A stretch of 29,770 nt of DNA from an uncultured Blautia sp. (GCF_947654165.1 NZ_CANTKB010000037.1:1-29770); one strand, 5' to 3'. Numbered from the stretch's first letter, positions 16,798 through 25,203 are shown. Program-made: numbers and translations. Notes: generated by a model not told the origin, from the letters alone.

Positions 16798-16826
16798 TTG
16801 TGGCAAAATATAAAATATTATATAAT
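16798..16826 (+). promoter_or_regulatory. Promoter of the pfk-dnaX-recR operon
   Basis: TTGTGG (16798-16803), 17-base spacer, consensus TATAAT (16821-16826), 46 bases before the start at 16872. It is divergent from the SRP RNA promoter 35 bases away. Confidence 0.65.
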
Positions 16827-16871
16827 AGATTCAGCTTCACTATAATAATTTAAGATAGGATGTGGAAAATA

Positions 16872-17951
16872 ATGAAGAGAATCGGTTTACTTACAAGCGG
16901 CGGTGACTGCCAGGCATTAAATGCCACGATGAGAGGCGTTGTGAAAGGACTCAGCACAAATCTTGATGAACTGGAAGTTTATGGATTTGATGATGGTTAT
17001 AAGGGGCTGATCTATGGAAATTACAGAATGCTTTCTTCCAAGGATTTTTCAGGTATTCTCACCAGAGGCGGCACGATCTTGGGAACCTCCCGCCAGCCGT
17101 TTAAACTGATGCGTGTTCCGGATGAAAAAGGACTGGATAAGGTAGAAGCTATGAAGCAGACCTATCATAAACTGCGTCTGGACTGCCTGGTGATCTTAGG
17201 AGGAAACGGCACACAGAAAACAGCAAATTTATTGAGAGAAGAGGGATTGAATATTATTCATCTTCCCAAGACGATTGATAATGATATCTGGGGCACAGAT
17301 ATGACCTTTGGTTTTCAGAGTGCTGTGAATATTGCAACAGATGCTATTGACTGCATCCATACCACTGCAGCTTCCCACAGCAGAGTTTTTATTGTGGAAG
17401 TTATGGGACATAAAGTGGGATGGCTTACACTTCATGCGGGAATTGCAGGAGGAGCAGATATCATTTTAATTCCTGAGATTCCCTATGATATAGACAAAGT
17501 AGTAGAAGCAATCAACAGACGGAACAAAGCAGGAAAAGGCTTTACGATTCTGGCAGTAGCAGAAGGTGCTGTCTCAAAAGAAGATGCAAAACTGCCGAAA
17601 AAAGAATTGAAGAAAAAGCTGGAAGAATACAAAAAACAATATCCTTCTGTTGCCTACAAGCTGGCAAGTGAATTAGAGAAAAAGCTGGATCTGGATATCC
17701 GCATTACTATTCCTGGACATATGCAGCGAGGCGGAAGCCCGTGTCCATATGACAGAGTGTTATCCACCAGACTTGGCTCTGAAGCTGCAAAACTGATTCT
17801 GGAAGAACAGTATGGCTATATGGTAGGAATTATTAATGGTAAAGTAAAGAAAGTGCCTCTGGAAGAGTGTGCAGGCAAGCTGAAGATGGTATCGCCGAAT
17901 GAACAGCTTGTAGAAGATGCAAAACGCATCGGCATCAGTTTCGGAGACTAA
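16872..17951 (+). CDS. 6-phosphofructokinase, PfkA superfamily (group III-like)
   Basis: A 359-residue enzyme phosphorylating fructose 6-phosphate to the 1,6-bisphosphate in glycolysis. I start at ATG 16872 (MKRIGLLTSGGDCQALN), because ATG 16860 abuts the AGGA sequence. Active-site segments: GGNGTQKT (residues 110-117), PKTIDND (132-138, catalytic Asp), MGHKVGWL and PGHMQRGG. Lys in PKTIDND is usual for PPi-using and mixed-substrate groups (PGTIDND in E. coli ATP-PFK), while Gly follows the GGN motif as in ATP users. Asn stands where E. coli has the Mg-binding Asp103. The phosphoryl donor therefore cannot be fixed from sequence. First gene of a run into dnaX. Confidence 0.88.
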   Translation: MKRIGLLTSGGDCQALNATMRGVVKGLSTNLDELEVYGFDDGYKGLIYGNYRMLSSKDFSGILTRGGTILGTSRQPFKLMRVPDEKGLDKVEAMKQTYHKLRLDCLVILGGNGTQKTANLLREEGLNIIHLPKTIDNDIWGTDMTFGFQSAVNIATDAIDCIHTTAASHSRVFIVEVMGHKVGWLTLHAGIAGGADIILIPEIPYDIDKVVEAINRRNKAGKGFTILAVAEGAVSKEDAKLPKKELKKKLEEYKKQYPSVAYKLASELEKKLDLDIRITIPGHMQRGGSPCPYDRVLSTRLGSEAAKLILEEQYGYMVGIINGKVKKVPLEECAGKLKMVSPNEQLVEDAKRIGISFGD

Positions 17952-17967
17952 GTAAAGGAGAAGATTC

Positions 17968-19590
17968 ATGAGCTATACAGCTCTGTACAGGAAGTTCCGT
18001 CCCAAGGACTTTGAAGATGTAAAAGGACAGGAACATATTGTTACAACATTGAAAAATCAGATAAAAGCTGATAGAATCGGACATGCATATCTTTTCTGCG
18101 GTACCAGGGGTACCGGTAAGACGACCATTGCCAAGATACTGGCAAGGGCTGTGAACTGCGAACACCCCGTTGATGGAAGTCCCTGTAATACCTGCAAAAC
18201 ATGCAGAGCCATTATGGAAGGGACTTCTATGAATGTCATCGAAATTGATGCTGCGTCCAACAATGGTGTGGATAATATCAGAGAAATCAGGGAAGAAGTG
18301 GCATACAGGCCCACAGAAGGCCGCTATAAAGTATACATTATTGACGAGGTTCATATGCTGTCAACAGGTGCATTTAATGCACTTCTAAAGACATTGGAGG
18401 AACCACCGTCCTATGTGATTTTTATTCTTGCCACAACAGAAGCCCATAAGATTCCCATTACCATATTATCCAGATGTCAGAGATACGATTTCAGGAGAAT
18501 TACGGTAGATACCATTGCAGACCGCCTCACAGAATTGATGGACAAAGAAGGCAATGATGTGGAGGAAAAGGCTATCCGCTATATTGCAAAGGCAGCAGAT
18601 GGCTCCATGCGTGATGCGTTGTCCTTGCTGGATCAATGTATTGCCTTTTATCTGGGAGAAAAGCTTACTTATGAAAAAGTACTAGAAAATCTTGGGGCTG
18701 TGGATACTGATATTTTCAGTGATTTGCTGAGAAAAATTTTGAGACAGGATACAGCGGGAGCTGTAAGGACGCTGGAAGAGATTATTCTTCAGGGAAAAGA
18801 AATGGGGCAGTTTGTCACAGATTTTATTTGGTATCTGCGAAATCTGCTTCTTATAAGTTCTTCGGAACATCCGGAAGATGCTGTAGATGTGTCAGCGGAA
18901 AATCTGGAGAAAATGAAAGAAGAAAGTGCTATGCTGGATGCGGAGACTCTAATGCGATATATTCGTATTTTTTCTGAATTATCCAATCAGATTAAATATG
19001 CTTCGCAAAAGCGTGTTCTGGTGGAAATCGCCCTAATCAAGCTATGCCAGCCCGTCATGGAGACTAACCTGGACTCTCTTTATGACAGAGTGCGGGTGTT
19101 GGAAGAAAAACTGGAGCATGGTGTGATGATGCCTGCGGCACAGATCGAGACAACCGTCAGGGAAAACAGAAGAGCAATTCCAGAAGAGAAGACTCCTGCC
19201 CCAGTGGATAAACCAGAGAAAGCAGCACCGGAGGATTTGCAGTATGTGAAGCGGAATTGGAATTCCATTATACGGGATACCAAAGGGCTTCTGCAGCAAA
19301 TGCTGTTAGAATCCACCCCCAAGTATGACGGCAATACAGGAGAACCTGTTCTCTATATAGAATTTCGGAATTTTCTTGCCCAGACTTGCATAGAAAGTCC
19401 GGAGAGCATGGAGATGCTGAAAAACGCAGTGCGGAAAAAAATCGGAAAAGATGTAGAAATTAAAATGATTTTAAAAGACGGCGAAGCCGGAGGAAACAAA
19501 GGCGGCTTGTCAGAAATTACCGTGGATGATTTATTAATGCAGAATATTAACATGGAAATTTCAGTAGAACCAATGGATGATGATGAATAG
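17968..19590 (+). CDS. dnaX: DNA polymerase III subunit gamma/tau
   Basis: A 540-residue AAA+ clamp-loader ATPase of the replisome. Walker A GTRGTGKT (residues 45-52), zinc cysteines Cys64, Cys73, Cys76 and Cys79 (CEHPVDGSPCNTCKTC), Walker B IIDEVHML (124-131) and sensor/SRC motif SRCQR (168-172) are all intact. Domain III follows to about residue 365, and a charged, Pro/Glu-rich linker (about 385-420) precedes a tau-like C-terminal domain. No convincing slippery site for a programmed gamma frameshift was seen in the linker. Ribosome binding site AAAGGAG stands before ATG 17968, 16 bases after the phosphofructokinase stop. The order dnaX-ybaB-recR is conserved in Firmicutes. Confidence 0.97.
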   Translation: MSYTALYRKFRPKDFEDVKGQEHIVTTLKNQIKADRIGHAYLFCGTRGTGKTTIAKILARAVNCEHPVDGSPCNTCKTCRAIMEGTSMNVIEIDAASNNGVDNIREIREEVAYRPTEGRYKVYIIDEVHMLSTGAFNALLKTLEEPPSYVIFILATTEAHKIPITILSRCQRYDFRRITVDTIADRLTELMDKEGNDVEEKAIRYIAKAADGSMRDALSLLDQCIAFYLGEKLTYEKVLENLGAVDTDIFSDLLRKILRQDTAGAVRTLEEIILQGKEMGQFVTDFIWYLRNLLLISSSEHPEDAVDVSAENLEKMKEESAMLDAETLMRYIRIFSELSNQIKYASQKRVLVEIALIKLCQPVMETNLDSLYDRVRVLEEKLEHGVMMPAAQIETTVRENRRAIPEEKTPAPVDKPEKAAPEDLQYVKRNWNSIIRDTKGLLQQMLLESTPKYDGNTGEPVLYIEFRNFLAQTCIESPESMEMLKNAVRKKIGKDVEIKMILKDGEAGGNKGGLSEITVDDLLMQNINMEISVEPMDDDE

Positions 19591-19602
19591 GAGGAGCCGA
19601 TC

Positions 19603-19959
19603 ATGGCAAAAAGAGGTGGATTTCCTGGCGGTATGATGCCTGGAAATATGAACAATTTAATGAAGCAGGCACAGAAGATGCAGCGTCAGATGGAAGAGAA
19701 TCAGAAAGAACTGGAAGAAAAAGAATTTACAGCAGCAGCAGGTGGCGGAGCAGTAGAAGTTACTGTTTCCGGAAAAAAAGAAGTGCTGAAAGTAAAATTA
19801 GCAGAAGAAGTAGTAGACCCTGATGATATCGAAATGCTGGAAGACTTAATCGTAGCTGCTACTAATGAAGCTCTGCGTAAAATGGAAGAGGCTTCTGCAG
19901 CAGTGATGTCTAAACTTACAGGCGGCCTTGGAGGAATGGGCGGCGGATTCCCATTCTAA
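19603..19959 (+). CDS. YbaB/EbfC nucleoid-associated protein
   Basis: A 118-residue DNA-binding dimer of the YbaB/EbfC family. The helix MNNLMKQAQKMQRQMEENQKEL (about residues 14-36), the beta-sheet core AAAGGGAVEVTVSGKKEVLKVKL and the later DLIVAATNEALRKMEE segment are diagnostic. Gly/Met-rich ends flank the domain (GGLGGMGGGFPF at the C-terminus). Members coat DNA loosely and influence expression and repair. It starts twelve bases after dnaX, with an AGGAGG ribosome binding site, and leads into recR. Confidence 0.95.
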   Translation: MAKRGGFPGGMMPGNMNNLMKQAQKMQRQMEENQKELEEKEFTAAAGGGAVEVTVSGKKEVLKVKLAEEVVDPDDIEMLEDLIVAATNEALRKMEEASAAVMSKLTGGLGGMGGGFPF

Positions 19960-19990
19960 AGAGATTACCTGTTGGTAAAGGAGAGAAGAA

Positions 19991-20590
19991 TTGGAATATT
20001 ACAGCAGCCATATAAATAAATTGATTGAAGAATTTTCGAGGTTGCCGGGAATTGGTGCAAAATCTGCACAGCGTCTGGCTTTTCATGTTTTAAATATGCC
20101 CATGGATCAGGTGCAGAGCCTGTCAAATGCCATTTTAAATGCCAAGGCAAATGTGCAGTACTGCAAATCCTGTTATACCCTCACAGACCAGGAAATCTGT
20201 CCAATCTGTAAAAATCCAAGAAGGGATCACCATGTGATCATGGTGGTGGAAAATACAAGAGATTTAGCGGCATATGAAAAAACAGGAAAATTTGAAGGAG
20301 TTTATCATGTCCTGCACGGGGCAATTTCTCCTATGCTGGGGATCGGACCTGATGATATCAAGTTAAAAGAGCTGATGCAGCGAATCACAGAACAGGATAT
20401 TCAGGAAGTGATCATTGCCACGAATTCCAGTCTGGAAGGAGAGACTACGGCTATGTACATCAGCAAATTGATCAAACCGGCCGGGATCAAAGTCAGCAGG
20501 ATTGCAAGCGGTGTTCCGGTAGGAGGAGACCTGGAGTATATTGATGAAGTTACCCTTTTGCGGGCATTGGAAGGCAGAGTAGAATTATGA
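19991..20590 (+). CDS. recR: Recombination mediator RecR
   Basis: A 199-residue repair protein that works with RecO/RecF to load RecA on gapped DNA. Helix-hairpin-helix RLPGIGAKSAQRLAFH (residues 17-32), zinc finger Cys58-x2-Cys61-x8-Cys70-x2-Cys73 and a Toprim domain from about residue 82 (MVVENTRDLAAYEKTG...YHVLHGAISPMLGIGPDD) are complete. The start is TTG (19991), supported by AAGGAG eight bases upstream; no ATG is available before the domain. The stop overlaps the LacI start by 4 bases (ATGA). Confidence 0.97.
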   Translation: MEYYSSHINKLIEEFSRLPGIGAKSAQRLAFHVLNMPMDQVQSLSNAILNAKANVQYCKSCYTLTDQEICPICKNPRRDHHVIMVVENTRDLAAYEKTGKFEGVYHVLHGAISPMLGIGPDDIKLKELMQRITEQDIQEVIIATNSSLEGETTAMYISKLIKPAGIKVSRIASGVPVGGDLEYIDEVTLLRALEGRVEL

Positions 20591-21702
20591 GAAAGAAAGT
20601 AACCTCCACAGATATTGCCAAAGCAGCAGGTGTTTCCCAGGCCACCGTATCTATGGTTTTGAATAAAAAATACAATGTATCTTTTTCAAAAGAAACCATT
20701 GAAAGGGTGGAACAGGCAGCAAAAGAACTGGGCTATACAGTTCCCAGACAAAGGAGCAGAAAAAGCGGGAAGAACAGCCGCCTGATCGTTGTTTTTTGCC
20801 CGACTTTGACAAATCCATATTATGTGATGCTGCTGCAGGGGATTGAAACCGTAGCAAAAGAAAAAGGCTACGGTGTGTTTGTGTGCAATACACAAAGGGA
20901 GCTGAAAATAGAAGAGCAGTATCTGAGAATGATGCATAGTGTATCTCCGGCAGGTATTATCTATACCTGTAACCCCAGCAATACATTTATGGAGCAGGTG
21001 GAGGAGATTGCGGCCAAAATCCCTCTTGTAGTGATAAGCAACAGAGACAAAGTAAAGGTAGATGCCATCAGCCAGGATAATACAAAAGTGGGGAGCCTGA
21101 TGGCCAGACATTTGTTGGATTTAGGGCATCGGGAGGTTGCGTTTATAGCTCCGCCCCTTACCAAACGCCAGGAACAGCGGTCCAGGCGAGTGGAGGGGTT
21201 TGTAAGAGAATACGAAAAAGAAGGACTTTCTCAATCCGTTATGATTAAAGCCGCAGATGATATTTGGGATGAAGTGCTGCCAAGTGTTGATTCTGAATAT
21301 CGAATCGGGTATAATCTGACCAGGGAATTGCTGGCAGAAACAAGGAAAGTGACGGCTATTGCAGGCTTAAATGATATGATTGCCTTTGGAATCATAGATG
21401 CTCTTCAGGAAGAAAAACTGAAAGTTCCAAATGATGTTTCCGTAATAGGGTGTGATAATATCATCTTTGGCAGAATGTCTCAGATGTCTCTTACAACCAT
21501 TGAGCATTTTGTGCCATTGAAAGGAAGAGATGCCTGCGATATTATTATGAGAAAAATTGAATCTGCACATAACCCATATATTGATATGGAACCGACCAGT
21601 ACATATCATATTGAATATGAGCCGAAGCTGATCGTGAGAAAAACAACAGCTTATGTAAAGCAGGAACCTCAGAAAAAAAGAGTGGGAAAAATAATTAAAT
21701 AA
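20587..21702 (+). CDS. LacI family transcriptional regulator
   Basis: A 371-residue repressor-type regulator. The N-terminal helix-turn-helix VTSTDIAKAAGVSQATVSMVLN (residues 5-26) with hinge-region Tyr/Pro (GYTVPRQRSRKSGK) is typical. A periplasmic-binding-protein-like effector domain runs from about residue 65 (LIVVFCPTLTNPYYVMLLQGIE) to the end, with GLNDMIAFGIIDALQEE and VIGCDNI segments. The ligand is unknown, though family members usually bind sugars. It is translationally coupled to recR, a gene with no obvious link, and lies just upstream of transaldolase and transketolase. Control of those genes, or wider carbon control, is possible (inference). Confidence 0.9.
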   Translation: MRKKVTSTDIAKAAGVSQATVSMVLNKKYNVSFSKETIERVEQAAKELGYTVPRQRSRKSGKNSRLIVVFCPTLTNPYYVMLLQGIETVAKEKGYGVFVCNTQRELKIEEQYLRMMHSVSPAGIIYTCNPSNTFMEQVEEIAAKIPLVVISNRDKVKVDAISQDNTKVGSLMARHLLDLGHREVAFIAPPLTKRQEQRSRRVEGFVREYEKEGLSQSVMIKAADDIWDEVLPSVDSEYRIGYNLTRELLAETRKVTAIAGLNDMIAFGIIDALQEEKLKVPNDVSVIGCDNIIFGRMSQMSLTTIEHFVPLKGRDACDIIMRKIESAHNPYIDMEPTSTYHIEYEPKLIVRKTTAYVKQEPQKKRVGKIIK

Positions 21703-21729
21703 AATCAAAAAAATAATTAGTAATAAAAT

Positions 21730-21752
21730 AGCTTCTGTAAAGGGGAGAAGCT
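21730..21752 (+). repeat. 7-bp inverted repeat downstream of the LacI gene
   Basis: AGCTTCT (21730-21736) and AGAAGCT (21746-21752) with a purine-rich loop. No T-run follows, so it is a poor terminator. It may be an operator or RNA structure between the LacI gene and the transaldolase operon. Confidence 0.4.
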
Positions 21753-21787
21753 TGAAAAAATGGGTATTTCAAAGATGGGGAATTGAA

Positions 21788-21822
21788 TATTTATTAATAA
21801 AAACAGAGAATATTAATAAATA
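21788..21822 (+). repeat. 12-bp AT-only perfect inverted repeat upstream of transaldolase
   Basis: TATTTATTAATA (21788-21799) and TATTAATAAATA (21811-21822), an 11-base gap apart. Each arm contains the self-complementary core TATTAATA, so it can be read as one large dyad or as two tandem palindromic sites 22 bases apart, as for a dimeric or tetrameric DNA-binding protein. It lies upstream of the candidate promoter at 21848. Confidence 0.55.
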
Positions 21823-21847
21823 AAAAAACTAATAATAATGGAGTCTC

Positions 21848-21876
21848 TTGCAGAATGTTTGTTTCGGGAGTACACT
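21848..21876 (+). promoter_or_regulatory. Candidate promoter of the transaldolase-transketolase operon
   Basis: TTGCAG (21848-21853), 17-base spacer and TACACT (21871-21876), about 54 bases before the start at 21930. Confidence 0.5.
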
Positions 21877-21929
21877 ATAAGTATCAAATAAACAGAGCCT
21901 GCGGGCACCCAAAATGGAGGATTAAGATT

Positions 21930-22583
21930 ATGAGATTTTTTATTGACACAGCGAAAGTAGAAGACATCAAAAAAGCAAATGACATGGGAATTATTTGCGG
22001 CGTTACAACAAATCCATCTTTAATTGCGAAAGAGGGACGTGATTTTAACGAAGTAATCAAAGAAATTACCTCAATTGTTGACGGACCAATCAGCGGTGAA
22101 GTAAAAGCTACTACAACAGATGCAGAAGGAATGATCAAAGAAGGCCGTGAAATTGCAGCGATTCATCCGAATATGGTTGTTAAAATCCCGATGACAACAG
22201 AAGGTCTGAAGGCTGTGAAAGTGTTAGCCTCTGAAGGAATCAAAACAAATGTTACACTGATCTTTACTGCAAATCAGGCATTGCTGGCAGCAAGAGCTGG
22301 TGCTACATATGTTTCCCCATTCCTGGGAAGACTGGATGATATCTCTACAAATGGTGTTGAACTGATCAGCACAATCGCTGAAATGTTTGCAGTTGCCGAT
22401 ATTCCGACACAGATTATTGCAGCAAGTGTTCGTCACCCAATGCATGTAACAGACTGTGCACTGGCAGGTGCTGACATTGCGACTGTTCCTTACAGTGTTC
22501 TGGAGCAGATGACAAAACATCCTCTGACAGACGCAGGTATTGCGAAATTCCAGAAAGATTACATCGCTGTATTTGGCGAATAA
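21930..22583 (+). CDS. Transaldolase, TalC/FSA-type
   Basis: A 217-residue class I aldolase-fold enzyme of the short TalC/FSA group. It starts at ATG 21930 (MRFFIDTAKVEDIKKA), with TGGAGG nine bases upstream; earlier in-frame codons lack family similarity. The Schiff-base Lys lies in NMVVKIPMT (near residue 84). The motif YVSPFLGRLDD has Phe where fructose-6-phosphate aldolase has Tyr, which favours transaldolase activity. It moves a dihydroxyacetone unit in the non-oxidative pentose phosphate pathway. It is followed by the two transketolase halves and probably cotranscribed with them. Confidence 0.92.
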   Translation: MRFFIDTAKVEDIKKANDMGIICGVTTNPSLIAKEGRDFNEVIKEITSIVDGPISGEVKATTTDAEGMIKEGREIAAIHPNMVVKIPMTTEGLKAVKVLASEGIKTNVTLIFTANQALLAARAGATYVSPFLGRLDDISTNGVELISTIAEMFAVADIPTQIIAASVRHPMHVTDCALAGADIATVPYSVLEQMTKHPLTDAGIAKFQKDYIAVFGE

Positions 22584-22625
22584 GATTTACCCCAAAGGGG
22601 GAAAACCAAAAAAGGAGAAAAACGA

Positions 22626-23465
22626 ATGAATAAGTTAGAACTTCAGAAAACAGCTAACGAGATTCGTAAAGGCATCGTTACTGCTGTCCATTCTGCAAAA
22701 GCCGGACATCCGGGCGGATCTCTTTCTGCAACAGAATTATTTACGTACTTGTATTTTGAAGAAATGAATATTGATCCAAAAGAGCCTAAGAAAGCAGACC
22801 GTGACCGTTTTGTGCTTTCTAAGGGACATACTGCTCCCGGTTTATATTCAACTCTGGCACACAGAGGATATTTTCCGGTAGAAGATTTAAAGACCCTTCG
22901 TCATATTGGCTCTTATCTTCAGGGACATCCGGATATGAAGCATATTCCAGGTGTTGATATGTCCAGCGGTTCTTTGGGACAGGGTATTTCTGCAGCGGTA
23001 GGTATGGCTCTGTCTGCAAAATTAAGCAACGAAGATTATCGTGTGTATACACTTCTTGGAGATGGTGAGATCCAGGAAGGACAGGTCTGGGAAGCTGCTA
23101 TGTTTGCAGGCCACAGAAAACTGGATAATCTGACGGTTATTGTGGACAATAATGGCCTTCAGATTGATGGTAAGATTGAAGATGTATGTTCTCCATATCC
23201 AATCGACAAAAAATTCGAAGCGTTTAATTTCCATGTGATCAATGTAGAAGATGGAAATGATTTTGACCAGTTAAAAGCAGCTTTTGATGAAGCAAAAGCA
23301 ACAAAGGGAATGCCTACAGCAATTGTAATGAAAACTGTAAAAGGAAAAGATGTTTCCTTCATGGAAAACAATGCAGGATGGCATGGAAAAGCTCCAAACG
23401 ATGCAGAATATGAAATCGCTATGGCTGATTTGGAAAAGGTAGGTGAAGCATTATGTCAGAAGTAA
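22626..23465 (+). CDS. Transketolase, N-terminal (TPP-binding) subunit
   Basis: A 279-residue half transketolase. HSAKAGHPGGSLSATELFTYLYF (residues about 21-43) and the thiamine-diphosphate/Mg motif GDGEIQEGQVWEAAMFAGHRKLDNLTVIVDNN (GDG near residue 147, NN near 177) are intact. Split transketolases of two adjacent genes are common in Clostridia and archaea. It works as a heteromer with the next gene product, exchanging two-carbon units in the pentose phosphate pathway. AAGGAG precedes ATG 22626. It overlaps the next gene by 13 bases. Confidence 0.96.
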   Translation: MNKLELQKTANEIRKGIVTAVHSAKAGHPGGSLSATELFTYLYFEEMNIDPKEPKKADRDRFVLSKGHTAPGLYSTLAHRGYFPVEDLKTLRHIGSYLQGHPDMKHIPGVDMSSGSLGQGISAAVGMALSAKLSNEDYRVYTLLGDGEIQEGQVWEAAMFAGHRKLDNLTVIVDNNGLQIDGKIEDVCSPYPIDKKFEAFNFHVINVEDGNDFDQLKAAFDEAKATKGMPTAIVMKTVKGKDVSFMENNAGWHGKAPNDAEYEIAMADLEKVGEALCQK

Positions 23466-24391
23466 AAAAGATTGCGACCAGAGATAGTTATGGTAATGCA
23501 TTAGTTGAATTAGGAAAAAAATACGAAAATCTGGTAGTTTTAGATGCTGACCTGGCAGGTGCTACCAAAACAGGAACATTCCAGAAAGCATTTCCAGAGC
23601 GTCATATCGACTGTGGTATTGCTGAGAGCAATATGATGGGAATTGCAGCAGGTCTTTCCACAACAGGAAAAGTTCCTTTTGCAAGTACCTTTGCTATGTT
23701 TGCGGCAGGCCGTGCATATGAGCAGGTTCGTAACTCTATTGGATATCCTCATCTGAATGTAAAAATCGGTGCAACTCATGCAGGTATTTCTGTAGGAGAA
23801 GACGGTGCAACTCACCAGTGTAATGAAGATATGGCACTGATGAGAACAATTCCAGGTATGGTGATTTTAAATCCATCTGATGATGTAGAGGCAAAAGCAG
23901 CAGTAGAAGCTGCATACTTACATGATGGACCGGTATATCTTCGTTTTGGAAGACTGGCAGTTCCTGTGATCAATGACAAGCCAGATTATAAATTTGAAAT
24001 CGGAAAAGGTATTGTTTTAAGAGAAGGTAAGGATGTTACAATTTTTGCCACAGGTCTCTGTGTAAATGAAGCTCTGCAGGCAGCAGAAAAGCTGGCAGCA
24101 GACGGAATTGATGCAAAAGTAATTAATATTCATACAATCAAACCTCTGGATGAAGATCTGGTAGTAAAAGCTGCAAAAGAGACAGGCAAGGTAGTAACCG
24201 TGGAAGAGCATTCTGTTATCGGTGGTCTTGGCGGTGCAGTGGCAGAAGTATTGGCTGAAAAAGCTCCTACTAAGATGCTGCGTATCGGTATCAACGATGT
24301 GTTCGGAGAATCAGGTCCTGCAGTGAAATTGCTGGAGAAATACGGCATTGATGCAGCAGGCATCTATGCAAAAGTAAAAGAATTTGTTTAA
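23453..24391 (+). CDS. Transketolase, C-terminal subunit
   Basis: A 312-residue partner of the preceding subunit. The pyrimidine-binding domain includes DCGIAESNMMGIAAGLS (near residue 52), which carries the Glu that activates thiamine diphosphate, and FASTFAMFAAGRAYEQVRNSI. The C-terminal transketolase domain runs from about residue 190 (VTIFATGLCVNEALQAAEKL) with VEEHSVIGGLGGAVAE. The start at ATG 23453 lies within the end of the first subunit gene, fitting coupled translation and 1:1 assembly. A strong terminator follows. Confidence 0.96.
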   Translation: MSEVKKIATRDSYGNALVELGKKYENLVVLDADLAGATKTGTFQKAFPERHIDCGIAESNMMGIAAGLSTTGKVPFASTFAMFAAGRAYEQVRNSIGYPHLNVKIGATHAGISVGEDGATHQCNEDMALMRTIPGMVILNPSDDVEAKAAVEAAYLHDGPVYLRFGRLAVPVINDKPDYKFEIGKGIVLREGKDVTIFATGLCVNEALQAAEKLAADGIDAKVINIHTIKPLDEDLVVKAAKETGKVVTVEEHSVIGGLGGAVAEVLAEKAPTKMLRIGINDVFGESGPAVKLLEKYGIDAAGIYAKVKEFV

Positions 24392-24395
24392 AAAC

Positions 24396-24431
24396 AAAAA
24401 GATGTTGTACCGCTGGTGCAGCATCTTTTTA
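24396..24431 (+). terminator. Terminator of the transketolase operon
   Basis: 12-bp stem AGATGTTGTACC (24400-24411) with GGTGCAGCATCT (24415-24426), two G-U pairs, loop GCT, A-run before and T-run after. Confidence 0.9.
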
Positions 24432-24460
24432 TTTACAAAAATCTATCTTTCGTTTAGAAT
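24432..24460 (+). promoter_or_regulatory. Promoter of the HD-domain gene
   Basis: TTTACA (24432-24437), 17-base spacer, TAGAAT (24455-24460), directly after the terminator. Confidence 0.6.
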
Positions 24461-24486
24461 CAAAAGAAAAAAGGGAAAGATAAGTT

Positions 24487-25203
24487 ATGGCGAAGTTAGG
24501 CAGATATATAAAAAGAAGAAGGACAAATCGTGTGAAAACGGTAAAAGACCCGGGAAATGAGGAGTTTTATAGCTATATTAAAGATTTAGTCCATCATCCA
24601 TATGTATTGAAAATGAAAAATTTTCCCCACCATTGTGAGACGAATTGTTATCAGCACTGTCTAAATGTGGCATATTTTAATTACAGGATATGTAAATTTT
24701 TTCACTTAGATGCTAAAAGTGCAGCAAGGGCGGGGATGCTCCATGATCTGTTTTTATATGACTGGAGAGGACATTGGAAAAAAACAGGGGACCCGGTTCA
24801 TGCTATGACCCATCCCCATGCCGCACTTAGAAATGCAAAACGGTACTTTAAATTAAATAAACTGGAAGAAGAGATGATAGTGAAGCATATGTTTCCTGTA
24901 ACACCTATTCCCCCCACTCATTGGGAAACCTGGATTATAACACTGACGGACAAATACTGTGGTACTTGTGAAATTGGCAGATATTATTCAAAAGCGTGGT
25001 TCCCAAGAGGGGCATATCTCTTTATCAGAAGGATTGTCCGCCGGGTATTTGGCGAAGATTACCAGTATAAAGACTACATTCTGCCTTTTGGTGAGGAAGC
25101 GGAAGCAGGGGACAAGGAAGTAAACTTTGCAAAACTGAGAGTGCGTTCCGGTTCCGGCTGGAAAAAAGGGAATACAGGAAAAAAACGCGGAGCAAAATAT
25201 TGA
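24487..25203 (+). CDS. HD-domain phosphohydrolase-like protein
   Basis: A 238-residue protein with a metal-dependent HD fold: His in HCLNVAYFNYRICKFF (about residue 58), His-Asp in ARAGMLHDLFLYDW (about residues 86-87), and later His residues in VHAMTHPHAALRNAKRYF and KHMFPVTPIPP. Basic ends (KRRRTNRVKT at the start, a Lys/Gly-rich tail) suggest nucleic acid or membrane contact. The substrate is unknown; the family includes nucleotide and cyclic-dinucleotide hydrolases. Ribosome binding site AAAGGGAAAG lies before ATG 24487. Its last 130 bases overlap yyaC on the other strand. Confidence 0.85.
   Translation: MAKLGRYIKRRRTNRVKTVKDPGNEEFYSYIKDLVHHPYVLKMKNFPHHCETNCYQHCLNVAYFNYRICKFFHLDAKSAARAGMLHDLFLYDWRGHWKKTGDPVHAMTHPHAALRNAKRYFKLNKLEEEMIVKHMFPVTPIPPTHWETWIITLTDKYCGTCEIGRYYSKAWFPRGAYLFIRRIVRRVFGEDYQYKDYILPFGEEAEAGDKEVNFAKLRVRSGSGWKKGNTGKKRGAKY

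Noticed and set aside
16352..16859. A protein gene in the 508-base gap
   Set aside because: The gap is accounted for by SRP RNA on the minus strand and two divergent promoters; open frames there are short and lack ribosome binding sites.
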